Positions 7,972 to 16,154 of a DNA stretch of 64,000 nucleotides are shown in pieces. The DNA comes from Leptolyngbyaceae cyanobacterium HOT.MB2.61 (GTDB lineage Bacteria > Cyanobacteriota > Cyanobacteriia > Leptolyngbyales > Leptolyngbyaceae): positions 1-64,000 of the forward strand of contig JAIMBL010000001.1 of NCBI GenBank assembly GCA_023511615.1, written 5' to 3'. Both the position numbers and the translations under genes were made by a program. The notes below the pieces were generated by a model. That model had not been told where the DNA came from and made no database searches. It was given only the letters and a program-made list of their open reading frames with translations. Within the stretch, counting starts at the first letter, position 1; each line of letters begins with the position of its first letter.

Positions 7972-8739
7972 TCAATTCTTAGGAGAAGCTGTGGGAGAAG
8001 GGGACGGCTTTGTTTCTTTCTCTTTCTTATTTGTTGTAGACTGGCTCGTCCCTGGCTTTTTGTCCTTGGATTTGTCGCCCTTCTTCTTGTCCTTACTTTC
8101 CTCTTCAGCTGACTTGAAGGGTTTGAAGGTGTACGTGCGTGAGATGGTCTGGCTGGGGTAGCCCTCCGGGTCGCCGGAAGCGTACTTATCGAACTTCACT
8201 TCAATTTTTCCAGCATTGGCTGAAAGGGTTTTCACCTTCACTCGTTCACCCAAAAATTCTGCCGAGGAATGTTTGGGATTGCCACCGTTGTTAACTACAC
8301 CGACCAGGTAGGTAAAGCGCCTGCCATCAATGGTAATGTCCAGGGGGGCGATCGCATCCTTAATGCCATCACGATTCAAGTCACCGTAGGCAACCGGATC
8401 GCCGAGCGCAAATTTTCTTTTTTTCTTATCCTCAAACTTTCCCTTGGTCAGCTTCACAGGGCCTTCCGCGAGAATATAGTATTCAGTGTTCTTAAGTTTT
8501 TCGACCGTAAGCGGAATTTTAGATTTGGGCTTCGGCTTTGCCGCAGGGGAGGGAGTCGGAGACGCTGGGCGAACTGATGCGGCAGGCGATGTAGAGACGG
8601 CAGGAGAAGGCGAGGCACTGGAAGCAATGGGTTGCTCACCCAAAAATGGAAGGGAAGAAACGGAACAGCTGCTCAGACCAGTTCCGAAACCCAGTCCGAT
8701 GATCGCAGCCAATAATGGGGTTTTGTAGTTGAAAATCAT
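7972..8739 (-). CDS. Putative lipoprotein with Pro/Ser/Lys-rich flanks
   Basis: About 255 residues from the chosen Met (MIFNYKTPLLAAIIGLGFG). This gives a type II signal peptide with lipobox LSSC (cysteine near residue 25). A longer start would run into the divergent protease gene. After an Ala/Ser/Pro linker comes a globular domain of about 130 residues (TVEKLKNTEYYIL...FALGDPVAYGDLNRDGIKDA) containing a D-x-N-x-D-G-x-x-D loop that resembles an FG-GAP/EF-like calcium motif. The C-terminus is a Lys/Glu/Ser/Pro tail of about 50 residues. Similar proteins are common in cyanobacteria but have no known role. Likely membrane-anchored and periplasm-facing. Confidence 0.75.
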   Translation of the reverse strand: MIFNYKTPLLAAIIGLGFGTGLSSCSVSSLPFLGEQPIASSASPSPAVSTSPAASVRPASPTPSPAAKPKPKSKIPLTVEKLKNTEYYILAEGPVKLTKGKFEDKKKRKFALGDPVAYGDLNRDGIKDAIAPLDITIDGRRFTYLVGVVNNGGNPKHSSAEFLGERVKVKTLSANAGKIEVKFDKYASGDPEGYPSQTISRTYTFKPFKSAEEESKDKKKGDKSKDKKPGTSQSTTNKKEKETKPSPSPTASPKN

Positions 8740-8815
8740 CGTTGCATAGGGAAGAATACTGTGTTTAATCGAAAGGGGCAAATGCTCCAGCTCAATGTAC
8801 ATCATTTTTCTAAAT

Positions 8816-9550
8816 ATGAAACTCCGGTATTTGCTGCTTTGCCTTACCTCACTTACGCTCATCCTTGCCGCTGCAGGGATAAAGACGGCAACTCAGGTTT
8901 TGACAGACTTGGGGATTCAAAAGCAGGCTCCGGCATCCAATAGCCAAACTTTTCAGGCAGGAAACCGCCAGCCTGTTCCAGCGAAGAGTGAACAGCAGAT
9001 CGCTAATGAGGTTTTTCAAGCGGTCAATCCAGCCGTTGTAACGATTTACTGCGGAACAGAAATTGGGTCAGGGAGCATTATCAGCCCTGAAGGTTGGGTC
9101 ATCACAAACAAGCACGTGGTCTGGAGTTCACCAATGATCACGGCCAGAACCGCTGAGGGCAAAACCTACAAGGGTTGGGTCATCTCTGTTGATATGCAGT
9201 ACGATTTAGCACTGGTTCAACTGGAAACGAAGGATCGTCTCCCAACCGTGCGGATGGCAAGCAAAATGAACCTCAAACCAGGTCAGCGGGTGTATGCCAT
9301 TGGTAGTCCTGGCGGGCAGGCAGGCACCTTTACCAAAGGTACCTTTACCAGAATCACTAAGCACGGCAGCCTGCAAACCAGTACCGGACTGCTCCAACCC
9401 GGAAACTCAGGGGGACCGTTGCTTAATTCTCAAGGGGAAATGATTGGAGTCAACAAGGGGTTGTTGAAAGATGGCAGTGGGTTAGCAACCAGTATGGTTC
9501 CAGTACGAATGTTCATTGAGCGTACTCGGCGAGCCGCTAAGAGTAGCTGA
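8816..9550 (+). CDS. Exported trypsin-like serine protease (HtrA-like, no PDZ)
   Basis: About 244 residues. It has a short signal or anchor (LLLCLTSLTLILAAAG), a 40-residue linker and an S1C-type protease domain. The catalytic triad reads His100 (TNKHVV), Asp130 (QYDLALVQ) and Ser198 (QPGNSGGPLL). Unlike DegP/DegQ/HhoA there is no C-terminal PDZ domain; the protein ends about 45 residues after the serine. An alternative ATG lies 7 codons upstream and neither has a clear Shine-Dalgarno. It is divergent from the lipoprotein gene 76 bases away. The substrate is unknown; likely a periplasmic or lumenal quality-control or processing protease. Confidence 0.85.
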   Translation: MKLRYLLLCLTSLTLILAAAGIKTATQVLTDLGIQKQAPASNSQTFQAGNRQPVPAKSEQQIANEVFQAVNPAVVTIYCGTEIGSGSIISPEGWVITNKHVVWSSPMITARTAEGKTYKGWVISVDMQYDLALVQLETKDRLPTVRMASKMNLKPGQRVYAIGSPGGQAGTFTKGTFTRITKHGSLQTSTGLLQPGNSGGPLLNSQGEMIGVNKGLLKDGSGLATSMVPVRMFIERTRRAAKSS

Positions 9551-9552
9551 AG

Positions 9553-9609
9553 AGGGCGCAGCTCCCATATTCCCCTTCATCTGTCGCAAGTTCGGTTTGA
9601 ATTGGTATT
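9553..9609 (+). repeat. Dispersed repeat, family C, copy 2
   Basis: Matches 5353-5412: a GGGCGCAGCTCCC hairpin, then CCCCTTCATCTGTCGCAAGT and GGTTTGAATTGGTAT. It begins just after the protease stop and runs into the 3' end of the creatininase gene, whose last residues are thus repeat-derived. Confidence 0.6.
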
Positions 9610-10419
9610 ACTTTTCCAGGTCTGAGGTAGCTGGAAATGGTGAATGTCCTTTAATACCTGCACCCAGCCATCTGAGAGGGATTCCAGGATGCGATCGCCC
9701 TTTTCCTTAGTGGCGGTTGTTGGATCTCCTAGAGTTCCGCTCTGGCTCAAGTCTCTCGTCACCCAGGCAAAGGGTAAATTCCCTTCCATACTGAGCAGGC
9801 TCTCAGTTGGCAGCCCCTGAGGATATTCGGTGACTGCCCGTTCCATTTTGACCTGATTGGGTAGAAGGCTCAGCATCAGGCTCGTTTCCGCATCTCCGGC
9901 ATGAATCCCGAACGCTAATTCTTGCTCGCTCAGCAAACTAGCTGCAATGTTAGGCACTCGCCAGGTAAACAGTGGAAACACAGCAAAATCTTCATACTTC
10001 TGGTGCAAATCTCGTGCGGCAATTTCCATCACCTGGGGTTGTCCACCGTGGGAGTTCATCAGCACCAGCTTCCGGAACCCAGCCCGGTAAATCGCTTCTC
10101 CCACTTCCATTAAGGTCGCTAGTAATGTTTGAACATTGAGTGTAATGGTGCCCGGAAAGTGCCAGTGTTCATTGGATTTTCCGTAATAGAGAGACGGCAG
10201 GGCATAGGCTGGAACGTTAGAAGGTAGCTTCTCTAATGCCCGCCCCAATACCCCCAACCCGATCGCGGCATCCACCACTAAGGGCAAATGGGGGCCGTGC
10301 TGCTCGATCGCTCCCACTGGTTGAATCACCACCACATTGGCTCGATCGGGCATGGATTCTACATCAACCCAGGTGAGATAGGGAAAGAAGCGATCAGGCG
10401 GAATGAAGCTGTGCATCAT
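9577..10419 (-). CDS. Creatininase-family amidohydrolase
   Basis: About 280 residues. This is the metal-dependent creatininase/formamide hydrolase fold. Metal-site motifs are present: GAIEQHGPHLP with the following Asp (VVDAAIG), NSHGGQ, and the HAGDAETS glutamate. The family includes creatinine amidohydrolase, ArfB/MftE-like enzymes and many uncharacterised bacterial members, so the substrate cannot be named. The chosen Met-Met start sits directly after the stop of ndbB on the same strand, so the two are probably co-transcribed. The polar tail (KSNTNSNRTCDR) is encoded by a dispersed repeat and is probably a late extension. Confidence 0.85.
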   Translation of the reverse strand: MMHSFIPPDRFFPYLTWVDVESMPDRANVVVIQPVGAIEQHGPHLPLVVDAAIGLGVLGRALEKLPSNVPAYALPSLYYGKSNEHWHFPGTITLNVQTLLATLMEVGEAIYRAGFRKLVLMNSHGGQPQVMEIAARDLHQKYEDFAVFPLFTWRVPNIAASLLSEQELAFGIHAGDAETSLMLSLLPNQVKMERAVTEYPQGLPTESLLSMEGNLPFAWVTRDLSQSGTLGDPTTATKEKGDRILESLSDGWVQVLKDIHHFQLPQTWKSNTNSNRTCDR

Positions 10420-10420
10420 C

Positions 10421-11626
10421 TTACAACCGTTCAAGGCTTGCCATAGCATCCATGATGGGGCGAGTGATCCAGTAAACCCCTACTCTGATTTGATGGTCAA
10501 GGGTTGGCATTCGGTACAGGTATGCCAGTCGTCGAAAGACATGGGCAAACGGACCATCCAGTTTTAGCCCCAGTGCAGTTAAGGTGGCATTGTTGGTACC
10601 GAGGGTCATCATTTCTCCCAGATGCTGATAGCGGAAGGGCAACAGGGGGCGATCACTCAAGGATGCCCACAGATTCCAACCAACAAACTCAGCCTGTTGA
10701 ATCGCAGCCTGAGCGGTGACGGGAACCTGCTCTCCTTCGGCATCTTTGCAGTCTGCCAGATCTCCCAGGGCAAACACCTCAGGGTTGTCAACGGCTTGCA
10801 GTGTAGGAGTGACGACGATCTGCCCTTTCGAATTTTTCTTCAAGGGGAGGGTATTGATTACCTGTGGAACGCGGGTACCAACTGTCCAAACCACTATGTC
10901 AACAGGGATTGTGTCTGTGTTGCCCTTGTAAGTCAGGGAAATGGTGTTGGCTGAAATTTCCTCAACGGTTGTTTCCAGGTCGATCCAGATGCCCCTTTCC
11001 TCAAGCGCTCTGGTTGCGGCTTCCCGATTGAAATCAGTTGAAGTCCTGAGAATTTGATCGGTCAACTCAACCAGGCGAATCCGCCCTCGCTCTTGCAAGC
11101 GGTCTGCCAATTTACAGGCCAGTTCCACCCCAGAGTAACCGCCTCCCACGATCGCTACCCGAATCCGGTCTGTTCCCGACTCTTCCAGGGTGCGCAATCG
11201 CTCCTCCAGACGATAGGCATCGGCGATCGTGCGAAATGGGATCGCGTGTTCGATAACCCCTGGCACCTTATCCAGAGGGGTTTCCCCCCCCAATGCCAAT
11301 ACCAGCCTGTCATAGGTGATTTCCGGGCCATCTTGCAGGTACACCTGCTTTTCTTGCAAGTTAACCCCTGCCACTACGCTCTGATAGAAGCGAACCCCTG
11401 TCCCCACCAGCAGTTCTTCAAATGGAGGGCTAATTTCCCAGGTTTGCAATTCCCCAGTCATTAATTCATACAGCAAAGGGGAGAAGAGAAAGCGATCGCT
11501 CCGGTCAACCAACACAATTTCTGGCTTTTCTTGTTTAACCCAGGGCAATTGGCTAAGCTTTAAAGCTGTATAGAGACCTCCAAAGCCTCCACCCAAAATG
11601 CAAATACGAACAGGTTGTTGAGTCAT
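10421..11626 (-). CDS. ndbB: Type II NAD(P)H dehydrogenase, NdbB-like
   Basis: A 401-residue two-dinucleotide-binding flavoprotein. FAD Rossmann motif ICILGGGFGGLYTAL lies at residues 8-22, and the NAD(P)H-binding motif VAIVGGGYSGVELA at about 157-170. A conserved FAD ring motif VFALGDLAD is near 289. The C-terminal helix region LAYLYRMPTLDHQIRVGVYW would hold it at the membrane. From memory it follows the cyanobacterial NdbB pattern closely (LSQLPW near the N-terminus, WEISPPFEELL). In Synechocystis NdbB reduces demethylphylloquinone in vitamin K1 synthesis rather than serving bulk respiration. First gene of a pair with the creatininase. Confidence 0.85.
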   Translation of the reverse strand: MTQQPVRICILGGGFGGLYTALKLSQLPWVKQEKPEIVLVDRSDRFLFSPLLYELMTGELQTWEISPPFEELLVGTGVRFYQSVVAGVNLQEKQVYLQDGPEITYDRLVLALGGETPLDKVPGVIEHAIPFRTIADAYRLEERLRTLEESGTDRIRVAIVGGGYSGVELACKLADRLQERGRIRLVELTDQILRTSTDFNREAATRALEERGIWIDLETTVEEISANTISLTYKGNTDTIPVDIVVWTVGTRVPQVINTLPLKKNSKGQIVVTPTLQAVDNPEVFALGDLADCKDAEGEQVPVTAQAAIQQAEFVGWNLWASLSDRPLLPFRYQHLGEMMTLGTNNATLTALGLKLDGPFAHVFRRLAYLYRMPTLDHQIRVGVYWITRPIMDAMASLERL

Positions 11627-12059
11627 GGATTTGAATCACAAGGGCGAGCTGTGACAGCAATTCCCTTTCAGGATAACAACTGCCACTGAGTGTGAGGGGG
11701 AGTTTTGAATTGGGAATTGGCATCTCCCCTGTACCCCTGACTCCCCTGCCCCCCCTGACCCCTATCCCCTTCCTGTCCTCTGACCTCGTACCCTAATTCT
11801 GCCTCCATCCTATGAGGGGTAGTGCCCAAATCGTAATGATTTTTGAGTCGTTAATGATGGCGGCTAGTGCCGCTCATCACTACCTTGTCAGGTCTACCCC
11901 TGTGAAGTTCCACCCGTAGATCCACGGGCTGATCTTCCGTCTGATTGGGAGAATCCCTTTTTTTCAATTGTGACTTAGGTGATTTAACGCTGGTCTCAGC
12001 CTGCTCATCTTTGACATTCTGTATCTAGCTGGGCATCTATCCAATGTTGTGCATCTGTT
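11627..12059. other. Divergent intergenic region with an 81-bp element
   Basis: Contains C-rich low-complexity DNA at about 11705-11775 and the 81-bp element. No gene or clear promoter was identified. Confidence 0.5.
11818..11898 (+). repeat. 81-bp GGTAG...CTACC element, copy A
   Basis: Begins GGTAGTGCCCAAATCGTAAT and ends GTCAGGTCTACC. The inside holds a GCGGCTAGTGCCGC hairpin. Copies of exactly the same length are at 51555-51635 (same orientation) and 30329-30409 (inverted). Short inverted ends GGTAG/CTACC. Confidence 0.88.
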
Positions 12060-12275
12060 ATGCGTCAAATCACGATTTTCTTATCGATTTCTGCGTTTAT
12101 GGCCGCTATGGCAGAGCCTGCAATCGCTGGTAGAAAGGGAGTACCAGGACGCCGAGTGGGCGGGGGGACTCGGGTGACTGCGCCCCTTATACAAGAGCTT
12201 TCCTCTCTTCAAAGCGAGCTAAGTGCTCCGACCTTCGCCTCTGGAAACAACTTTTCAACGACTTTTGGATTATGA
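12060..12275 (+). CDS. Small exported protein, possibly a truncated DUF928-like gene
   Basis: 71 residues. A signal peptide (MRQITIFLSISAFMAAMAEP) with an AIAG cleavage region is followed by RKGVPGRRVGGGTR. That motif resembles the start of cyanobacterial DUF928 proteins, which are usually 200 or more residues. The frame closes after FSTTFGL, and no continuation in other frames was seen, so it is either a small secreted protein or a stub. No clear ribosome-binding site. No partner genes on this strand. Confidence 0.45.
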   Translation: MRQITIFLSISAFMAAMAEPAIAGRKGVPGRRVGGGTRVTAPLIQELSSLQSELSAPTFASGNNFSTTFGL

Positions 12276-12340
12276 ATCTGGGGTTGGAACTGATTCCCGT
12301 CCATTTTCCTACTCCTGCGATCCTTTCGGCTTTTGACTCC

Positions 12341-13441
12341 TCAACCCGCTGGTTTTGCTTTCAGAGGGTGTCGAATATAACCACAGCTTCGTAATTTAGG
12401 ACAGACAAGCGCTAATCCTTCAGAAAACTTGCGAGCTGAGACAAATTGAGGGTGAATGACGATCTGTCCCTGTGGGTTAATGTAACCCCAGCGATCGCCT
12501 ACTAAGACGGGTGCCAGTTCTTCAGAAAAGTCAAGCGCCTGTGTGAACTGGGGCTCAATTACAACTTTTCCCTGTTTGTCAATGTAGCCGTACCTGTCTT
12601 CAACCTGAATTTGCGCCAGTCCTTCAAAAAAATCCCGGGCAAACGCGAATTGAGGTCGAATCACAAGTTGTCCCCACTTGTCGATATAGCCAAATTTGTT
12701 AAAAATCTCGACCCGTGCCCGTCCCTCATGGAATACTCCCACAGCGTAGGGAGTTTGGATGACTAAATCACCCTGTCGATTAATATAACCCTCTTTACTT
12801 TTCGTCTTGACCCAGGCCAAACCGTCGTGGAAACCCGAAGTCTCCAGGAATTGGGGGGCAATAATGATGTCTCCTCGTTTGTTGATATAGCCCCACTGAC
12901 TGCTTATTTTGATCGCTGCCAGCCCTTCAGAGAAATTCTTAAAGACAACAAATTGTGGCGGAATGACCATTTGTCCTCGTTTATCAATAAACCCCCAGCG
13001 ATCGCCCTGGCGAACGGCTGCCAGCCCCTCGGAGAATTCTCTGGCTTCAGCAAACTGAGGCTTAATGGCTATTTTTCCCTGTTTGTTCAGGTATCCCCAC
13101 TGACCCCGCTGCAAAAACCTGCGCAACCCTTCGGCAAAGGGATATTCCTGGTTGAACTGGAGCGTAAGCATTTGCCCTTGACGGTTGATGTAGCGAACTT
13201 TTGTAGATTTATAGACCACCGCCATTCCATTAGAAAAATCACCACCATCGTGGAACTGGGGTGGAATGGCAAAGTTGACGGTACGGCCAGATACTTCCGT
13301 AGAGGGAGTTGTTTTGGAGACAGAGGGTTGTTTACAGGCAGAGAATGCTGCGGCACTCAGGGACAAAATTCCAACCATCATGAGCGATCGCGACTCGATT
13401 AGTTTCCCGAGCATGCTTGAAATTTGAATGAGGGCATCCAC
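12341..13441 (-). CDS. WG-repeat lipoprotein
   Basis: 366 residues. The signal region LMMVGILSLSAAAFSAC gives a lipobox with cysteine at about residue 36. The rest is eight or so tandem WG repeats of about 36 residues, each with a W/F/Y-GYI(D/N)(K/R)xG core followed by (V/I)IxPQF and (F)SEGLA (for example WGYLNKQGK, WGFIDKRGQ, WGYINKRGD, FGYIDKWGQ, YGYIDKQGK). WG (KWG Leptospira-type) repeats are thought to form beta-rich surface or periplasmic scaffolds. The binding partner is unknown. An in-frame ATG 9 codons downstream is also possible. Standalone gene. Confidence 0.85.
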   Translation of the reverse strand: MDALIQISSMLGKLIESRSLMMVGILSLSAAAFSACKQPSVSKTTPSTEVSGRTVNFAIPPQFHDGGDFSNGMAVVYKSTKVRYINRQGQMLTLQFNQEYPFAEGLRRFLQRGQWGYLNKQGKIAIKPQFAEAREFSEGLAAVRQGDRWGFIDKRGQMVIPPQFVVFKNFSEGLAAIKISSQWGYINKRGDIIIAPQFLETSGFHDGLAWVKTKSKEGYINRQGDLVIQTPYAVGVFHEGRARVEIFNKFGYIDKWGQLVIRPQFAFARDFFEGLAQIQVEDRYGYIDKQGKVVIEPQFTQALDFSEELAPVLVGDRWGYINPQGQIVIHPQFVSARKFSEGLALVCPKLRSCGYIRHPLKAKPAG

Positions 13442-13475
13442 TGACTACAATGCAGCAGTTCAATTTTTCCAGGCA

Positions 13476-13580
13476 ACTAAGTAGGTAGACATCATTAATT
13501 GGAAGCAAGGGGAGTGGGGGCGTTGCCCCCAGGCAGGGGGGTTTACCCCCTCCACCCCCAAAACCATCTTTAACTTAATT
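13476..13580 (-). repeat. GC-rich palindromic repeat, copy 2 of an inverted pair
   Basis: The reverse complement of 1-105 with only a few differences, including the ends CTAAGTAGGTAGACATC and CATCTTTAACTTAATT. It sits between the WG-repeat and ThiO-like genes. Confidence 0.88.
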
Positions 13581-13702
13581 GCACCCAGCTACTTACCCAT
13601 CCGCTTTTTACGCCAGTAACCATTCCCCCCTATCGTCTGTTTCCCTTGTCCGCTGTTTGTGGCCTTTCTCAAAACTCCTCCCTTCCTGCCTCCTCGCCCC
13701 TT

Positions 13703-14800
13703 TCACCGCCCAATCACCATCTGCCGGATCTGCTCAGCGGTTGCAGGAGCCAGAAGAACTCCATTTCGGTAGTGCCCGGTCGCCAGAAGAACGTTACGAA
13801 AGTTGGAAAGCCTTTCAACCACGGGGGCAGGTCGTCCTTCGGGTCGGGGGCGCAGCCCGGCCCATGTTCGAACAATTTCTGCTTCTGCCAGGGCAGGGCA
13901 AAAGGCGATCGCCCGCTGCATCAAGGCTTCTAATAATGCCCTGTCAGGAGCGAGTTCAGCAGGGGTCGCAGAGAACTCTACCGTCGCTCCAACCCAGTAG
14001 TGGCCGTTACCTAGAGGCACAAGGTGGGTATCTTCTGCTGTGATGACGGGCTGAAAAGTCAGGTTCCCTAAAGGTTTTTGTAACTGGACATGAACCGCCT
14101 GACCCAGGACAGGGCGGATTTCGATTATGTGCTTCAGAGCGGCAGTTAGAGGGGTTGATCCCAGACCTGCTGCAATTACCAGCCAATCCGTTGGCAATGA
14201 GGTGTTCTGAGTATAAATTTGCTGGCAACTCTGCTGTTCAGAAGACAGGGAGGTATCAGCTCCCGTAACCATCTGGTTGAACTTAAATTGGACGCCATTT
14301 TGTTCTGCTGCCTGAACTAAAGCCAGGGTGAGAGCAGTCGGGTCAACCTGACGATCCTGGGGAGAATAGACAGCACCAACCACCCGTTCCAGGTTCAGGT
14401 GGGGACAGCGGGAGGCCAACCAGGCGCGATCGCAAATTTCCAACGGCCACCCCTGTTGCTGACGCAGTTCTGCCAGGGTTTTCCAAAAACTCAGATCTTC
14501 GTTCCCATAACAAAGCCTTAGGATCCCCTGGCGGTTAAAGAGAGTCCTGCGTCCTGTCACAGCCTCCAGTTTCGGTATCCAATCATTATAGCGCTGAAGA
14601 CTGGTCAGTCGGTTTTGCAGATTGCGGCCCTTTCGTTTCTGACTGATGGCACCCATCAAAACACCCAGAGCCGCACCCGTTGATCCCTGGGCAGGTAGTT
14701 GGCGATCTAAAACCGTAATGTCCAGTCCTGCAACCTGGCTTAGTTCGTAGGCGATCGCCGCCCCAACTACTCCACACCCAACGATCACGACTCTGGTCAT
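13703..14800 (-). CDS. FAD-dependent oxidoreductase, ThiO/glycine-oxidase-like
   Basis: 365 residues of the D-amino-acid oxidase (DAO) superfamily. The N-terminal dinucleotide-binding motif is VVIVGCGVVGAAIAYEL, followed by the acidic residue that binds the ribose (ITVLDRQ). The C-terminal FAD motif reads TWAGLRPRPEGRPAPVVE and LLATGHYRNGVLLAP, typical of ThiO/glycine oxidase. In many cyanobacteria ThiO is fused to ThiG; here no ThiG domain follows. It may therefore be a standalone glycine oxidase or another amine oxidase. An in-frame Gln/Ser-rich insert (LSSEQQSCQQIYTQNTS) lies in the middle. Monocistronic. Confidence 0.8.
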   Translation of the reverse strand: MTRVVIVGCGVVGAAIAYELSQVAGLDITVLDRQLPAQGSTGAALGVLMGAISQKRKGRNLQNRLTSLQRYNDWIPKLEAVTGRRTLFNRQGILRLCYGNEDLSFWKTLAELRQQQGWPLEICDRAWLASRCPHLNLERVVGAVYSPQDRQVDPTALTLALVQAAEQNGVQFKFNQMVTGADTSLSSEQQSCQQIYTQNTSLPTDWLVIAAGLGSTPLTAALKHIIEIRPVLGQAVHVQLQKPLGNLTFQPVITAEDTHLVPLGNGHYWVGATVEFSATPAELAPDRALLEALMQRAIAFCPALAEAEIVRTWAGLRPRPEGRPAPVVERLSNFRNVLLATGHYRNGVLLAPATAEQIRQMVIGR

Positions 14801-14826
14801 AGAAAGCTGTCAGCCCTTCGCTGTAA

Positions 14827-14934
14827 CTGGTGTTGCAAACGCTAAATGTCGCAACATGGAGGTTTGGGGGCTTCGCCCCCAAGCACGGGTTCCCCCCCTG
14901 CACCCTCAACAAAACTTTCGTTTTGCTGTACTAG
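14827..14934 (-). repeat. GC-rich palindromic repeat, family B, copy 1
   Basis: On the minus strand it reads CTAGTACAGCAAAACGAAAG, then GGTGCAGGGGGG, the hairpin TTGGGGGCGAAGCCCCCAA, and ends GTTTGCAACACCAG. It matches 50168-50272 along its whole length, and the right part of 19797-19877. Confidence 0.82.
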
Positions 14935-14963
14935 CATAATCAGGCAAACAGCCATCAGAATCA

Positions 14964-15419
14964 TTACTCTTTTGGCAATAAATTCAGGAAATTGTCAAAA
15001 TCTCGAATGGTTTCCGCATAGTTGCGGATAGCCAACTTGTAGTCTCTGTTCTGGGCTGCCTGGTCAATGGCTACCAGATTATCAAATACCGCCTTCGCAA
15101 CAGCGCGGGCCTGCTTCTGGTCGTCTCCCAACAGATTCTGAGCGGCGTACAGCATCTTAGCCCGGAGTTCCCCAAGCGGCCCATGAATAAAGTTGCGAAC
15201 AAAGACCCAATCCTGCTTCTGAATCAAATCTGCCAGTTCAGGCATGCGATCGCGGAGGGCGGACAATTCTGAACCATATTCCTGGATCTGGCTAATCTGC
15301 TCACTGGTATAGGAAAGGGGCTTTGCAACCCGCTTCGCTTCTGCCCCATTGCCCAGGCTAAGCAAAAACACCATCACAACAGCCAAAACAGCAGTAAGAA
15401 TTGCTCGATATTTCACCAT
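14964..15419 (-). CDS. psbQ: Photosystem II protein PsbQ (CyanoQ)
   Basis: 151 residues, the usual length. A signal segment (AILTAVLAVVMVFLLSLG) is followed by the four-helix-bundle CyanoQ domain with the conserved DWVFVRNFIHGPLGELR block and the C-terminal FDNFLNLLP. CyanoQ sits on the lumenal face of photosystem II and stabilises the oxygen-evolving centre. In CyanoQ proteins I know, the signal ends in a lipobox (VSC) and the mature protein is a lipoprotein. Here the site reads LLSLGNGAEAKR with no cysteine, but with a plausible AEA signal-peptidase I site. This copy may be a soluble lumenal protein. Confidence 0.9.
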   Translation of the reverse strand: MVKYRAILTAVLAVVMVFLLSLGNGAEAKRVAKPLSYTSEQISQIQEYGSELSALRDRMPELADLIQKQDWVFVRNFIHGPLGELRAKMLYAAQNLLGDDQKQARAVAKAVFDNLVAIDQAAQNRDYKLAIRNYAETIRDFDNFLNLLPKE

Positions 15420-15493
15420 ACTTACTCACTCACAACGTCTACAGTTCCACGAGCCGATGGTTGACAACAGCGGCTTGTATACAACAGCGGCTT

Positions 15494-15587
15494 GTAGTTA
15501 CAGGGACTTTTAGTTGAGTTAGCTACCCTCTTTAAGGGGCCAGGGGTCAGGGGCCAAGGACTAAAGAGTGGTTTATGCATTTGAAAC
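15494..15587 (-). repeat. 94-bp dispersed repeat, copy 1
   Basis: The minus strand reads GTTTCAAATGCATAAACCAC, TCTTTAG, a C-rich GGCCCCTGACCCCTGGCCCC tract, then AGCTAACTCAACTAAAAGTC and CCTGTAACTAC. It matches 22320-22422 in the opposite orientation. It lies upstream of psbQ. Confidence 0.8.
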
Positions 15588-15695
15588 TCGCTGTAACTCC
15601 TGGCGCCTGCTATAAATGTCCGTCAAAAACTGTATCGCAAAATTTGACCAGAATTTTGTCTCTGGCAGAGGCTGTAGCAAATGGTTGTAATTGCA

Positions 15696-16109
15696 TTATG
15701 GTTCAGTTGTTGACCGCGATCGCCCATTCCATTTCTTACGGGCATCCAAACTCAACGCTCCTGGCTCTGTGCCAATCAGCATCAAAAGTCCACCAATGAT
15801 AGCCAGATTCTTGAAAAACTGGATTTGCTGTATCTGCTCCGCAAAATTGGTATGGAAAATCAGCGTAACAGGAATCAGAAAAATAATGAGGGCGATCGCT
15901 CCCCATTGAGTCTTGTACCCCAGCAGCACCGACAGTCCACCCAACCATTCAATTAAAATTGTTGGAGGCAACAGCAAGCCAGGAAACGGCAGCCCCGCTG
16001 ATTCCATAAACTTTAGGGTTTCTTCATAACCAACAATTTTGTCAAAGCCAGACTTCAGGAAAATAGCAGCGAGGCAAATTCTGGCAATGAGTAGTATCCA
16101 TTTCTGCAT
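15696..16109 (-). CDS. DoxX-family membrane protein
   Basis: About 138 residues, starting at MQKWILLIARICLAAIFLKS. It has four transmembrane segments, an FLKSGFDKI motif after the first, and a P-rich loop (SAGLPFPGLLLPP) before the second, as in the DoxX/DoxD-like (YphA, SURF4-like) family. Members are linked to redox or sulphur metabolism, but function is mostly unproven. It ends in a polar tail (LDARKKWNGRSRSTTEP). A start 3 codons upstream is possible. Standalone; its upstream region carries the MITE at 16155. Confidence 0.8.
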   Translation of the reverse strand: MQKWILLIARICLAAIFLKSGFDKIVGYEETLKFMESAGLPFPGLLLPPTILIEWLGGLSVLLGYKTQWGAIALIIFLIPVTLIFHTNFAEQIQQIQFFKNLAIIGGLLMLIGTEPGALSLDARKKWNGRSRSTTEP

Positions 16110-16154
16110 AATGCCCACTTAGTACTCTGCGGCATAACTTCAGCAACTATTCTA

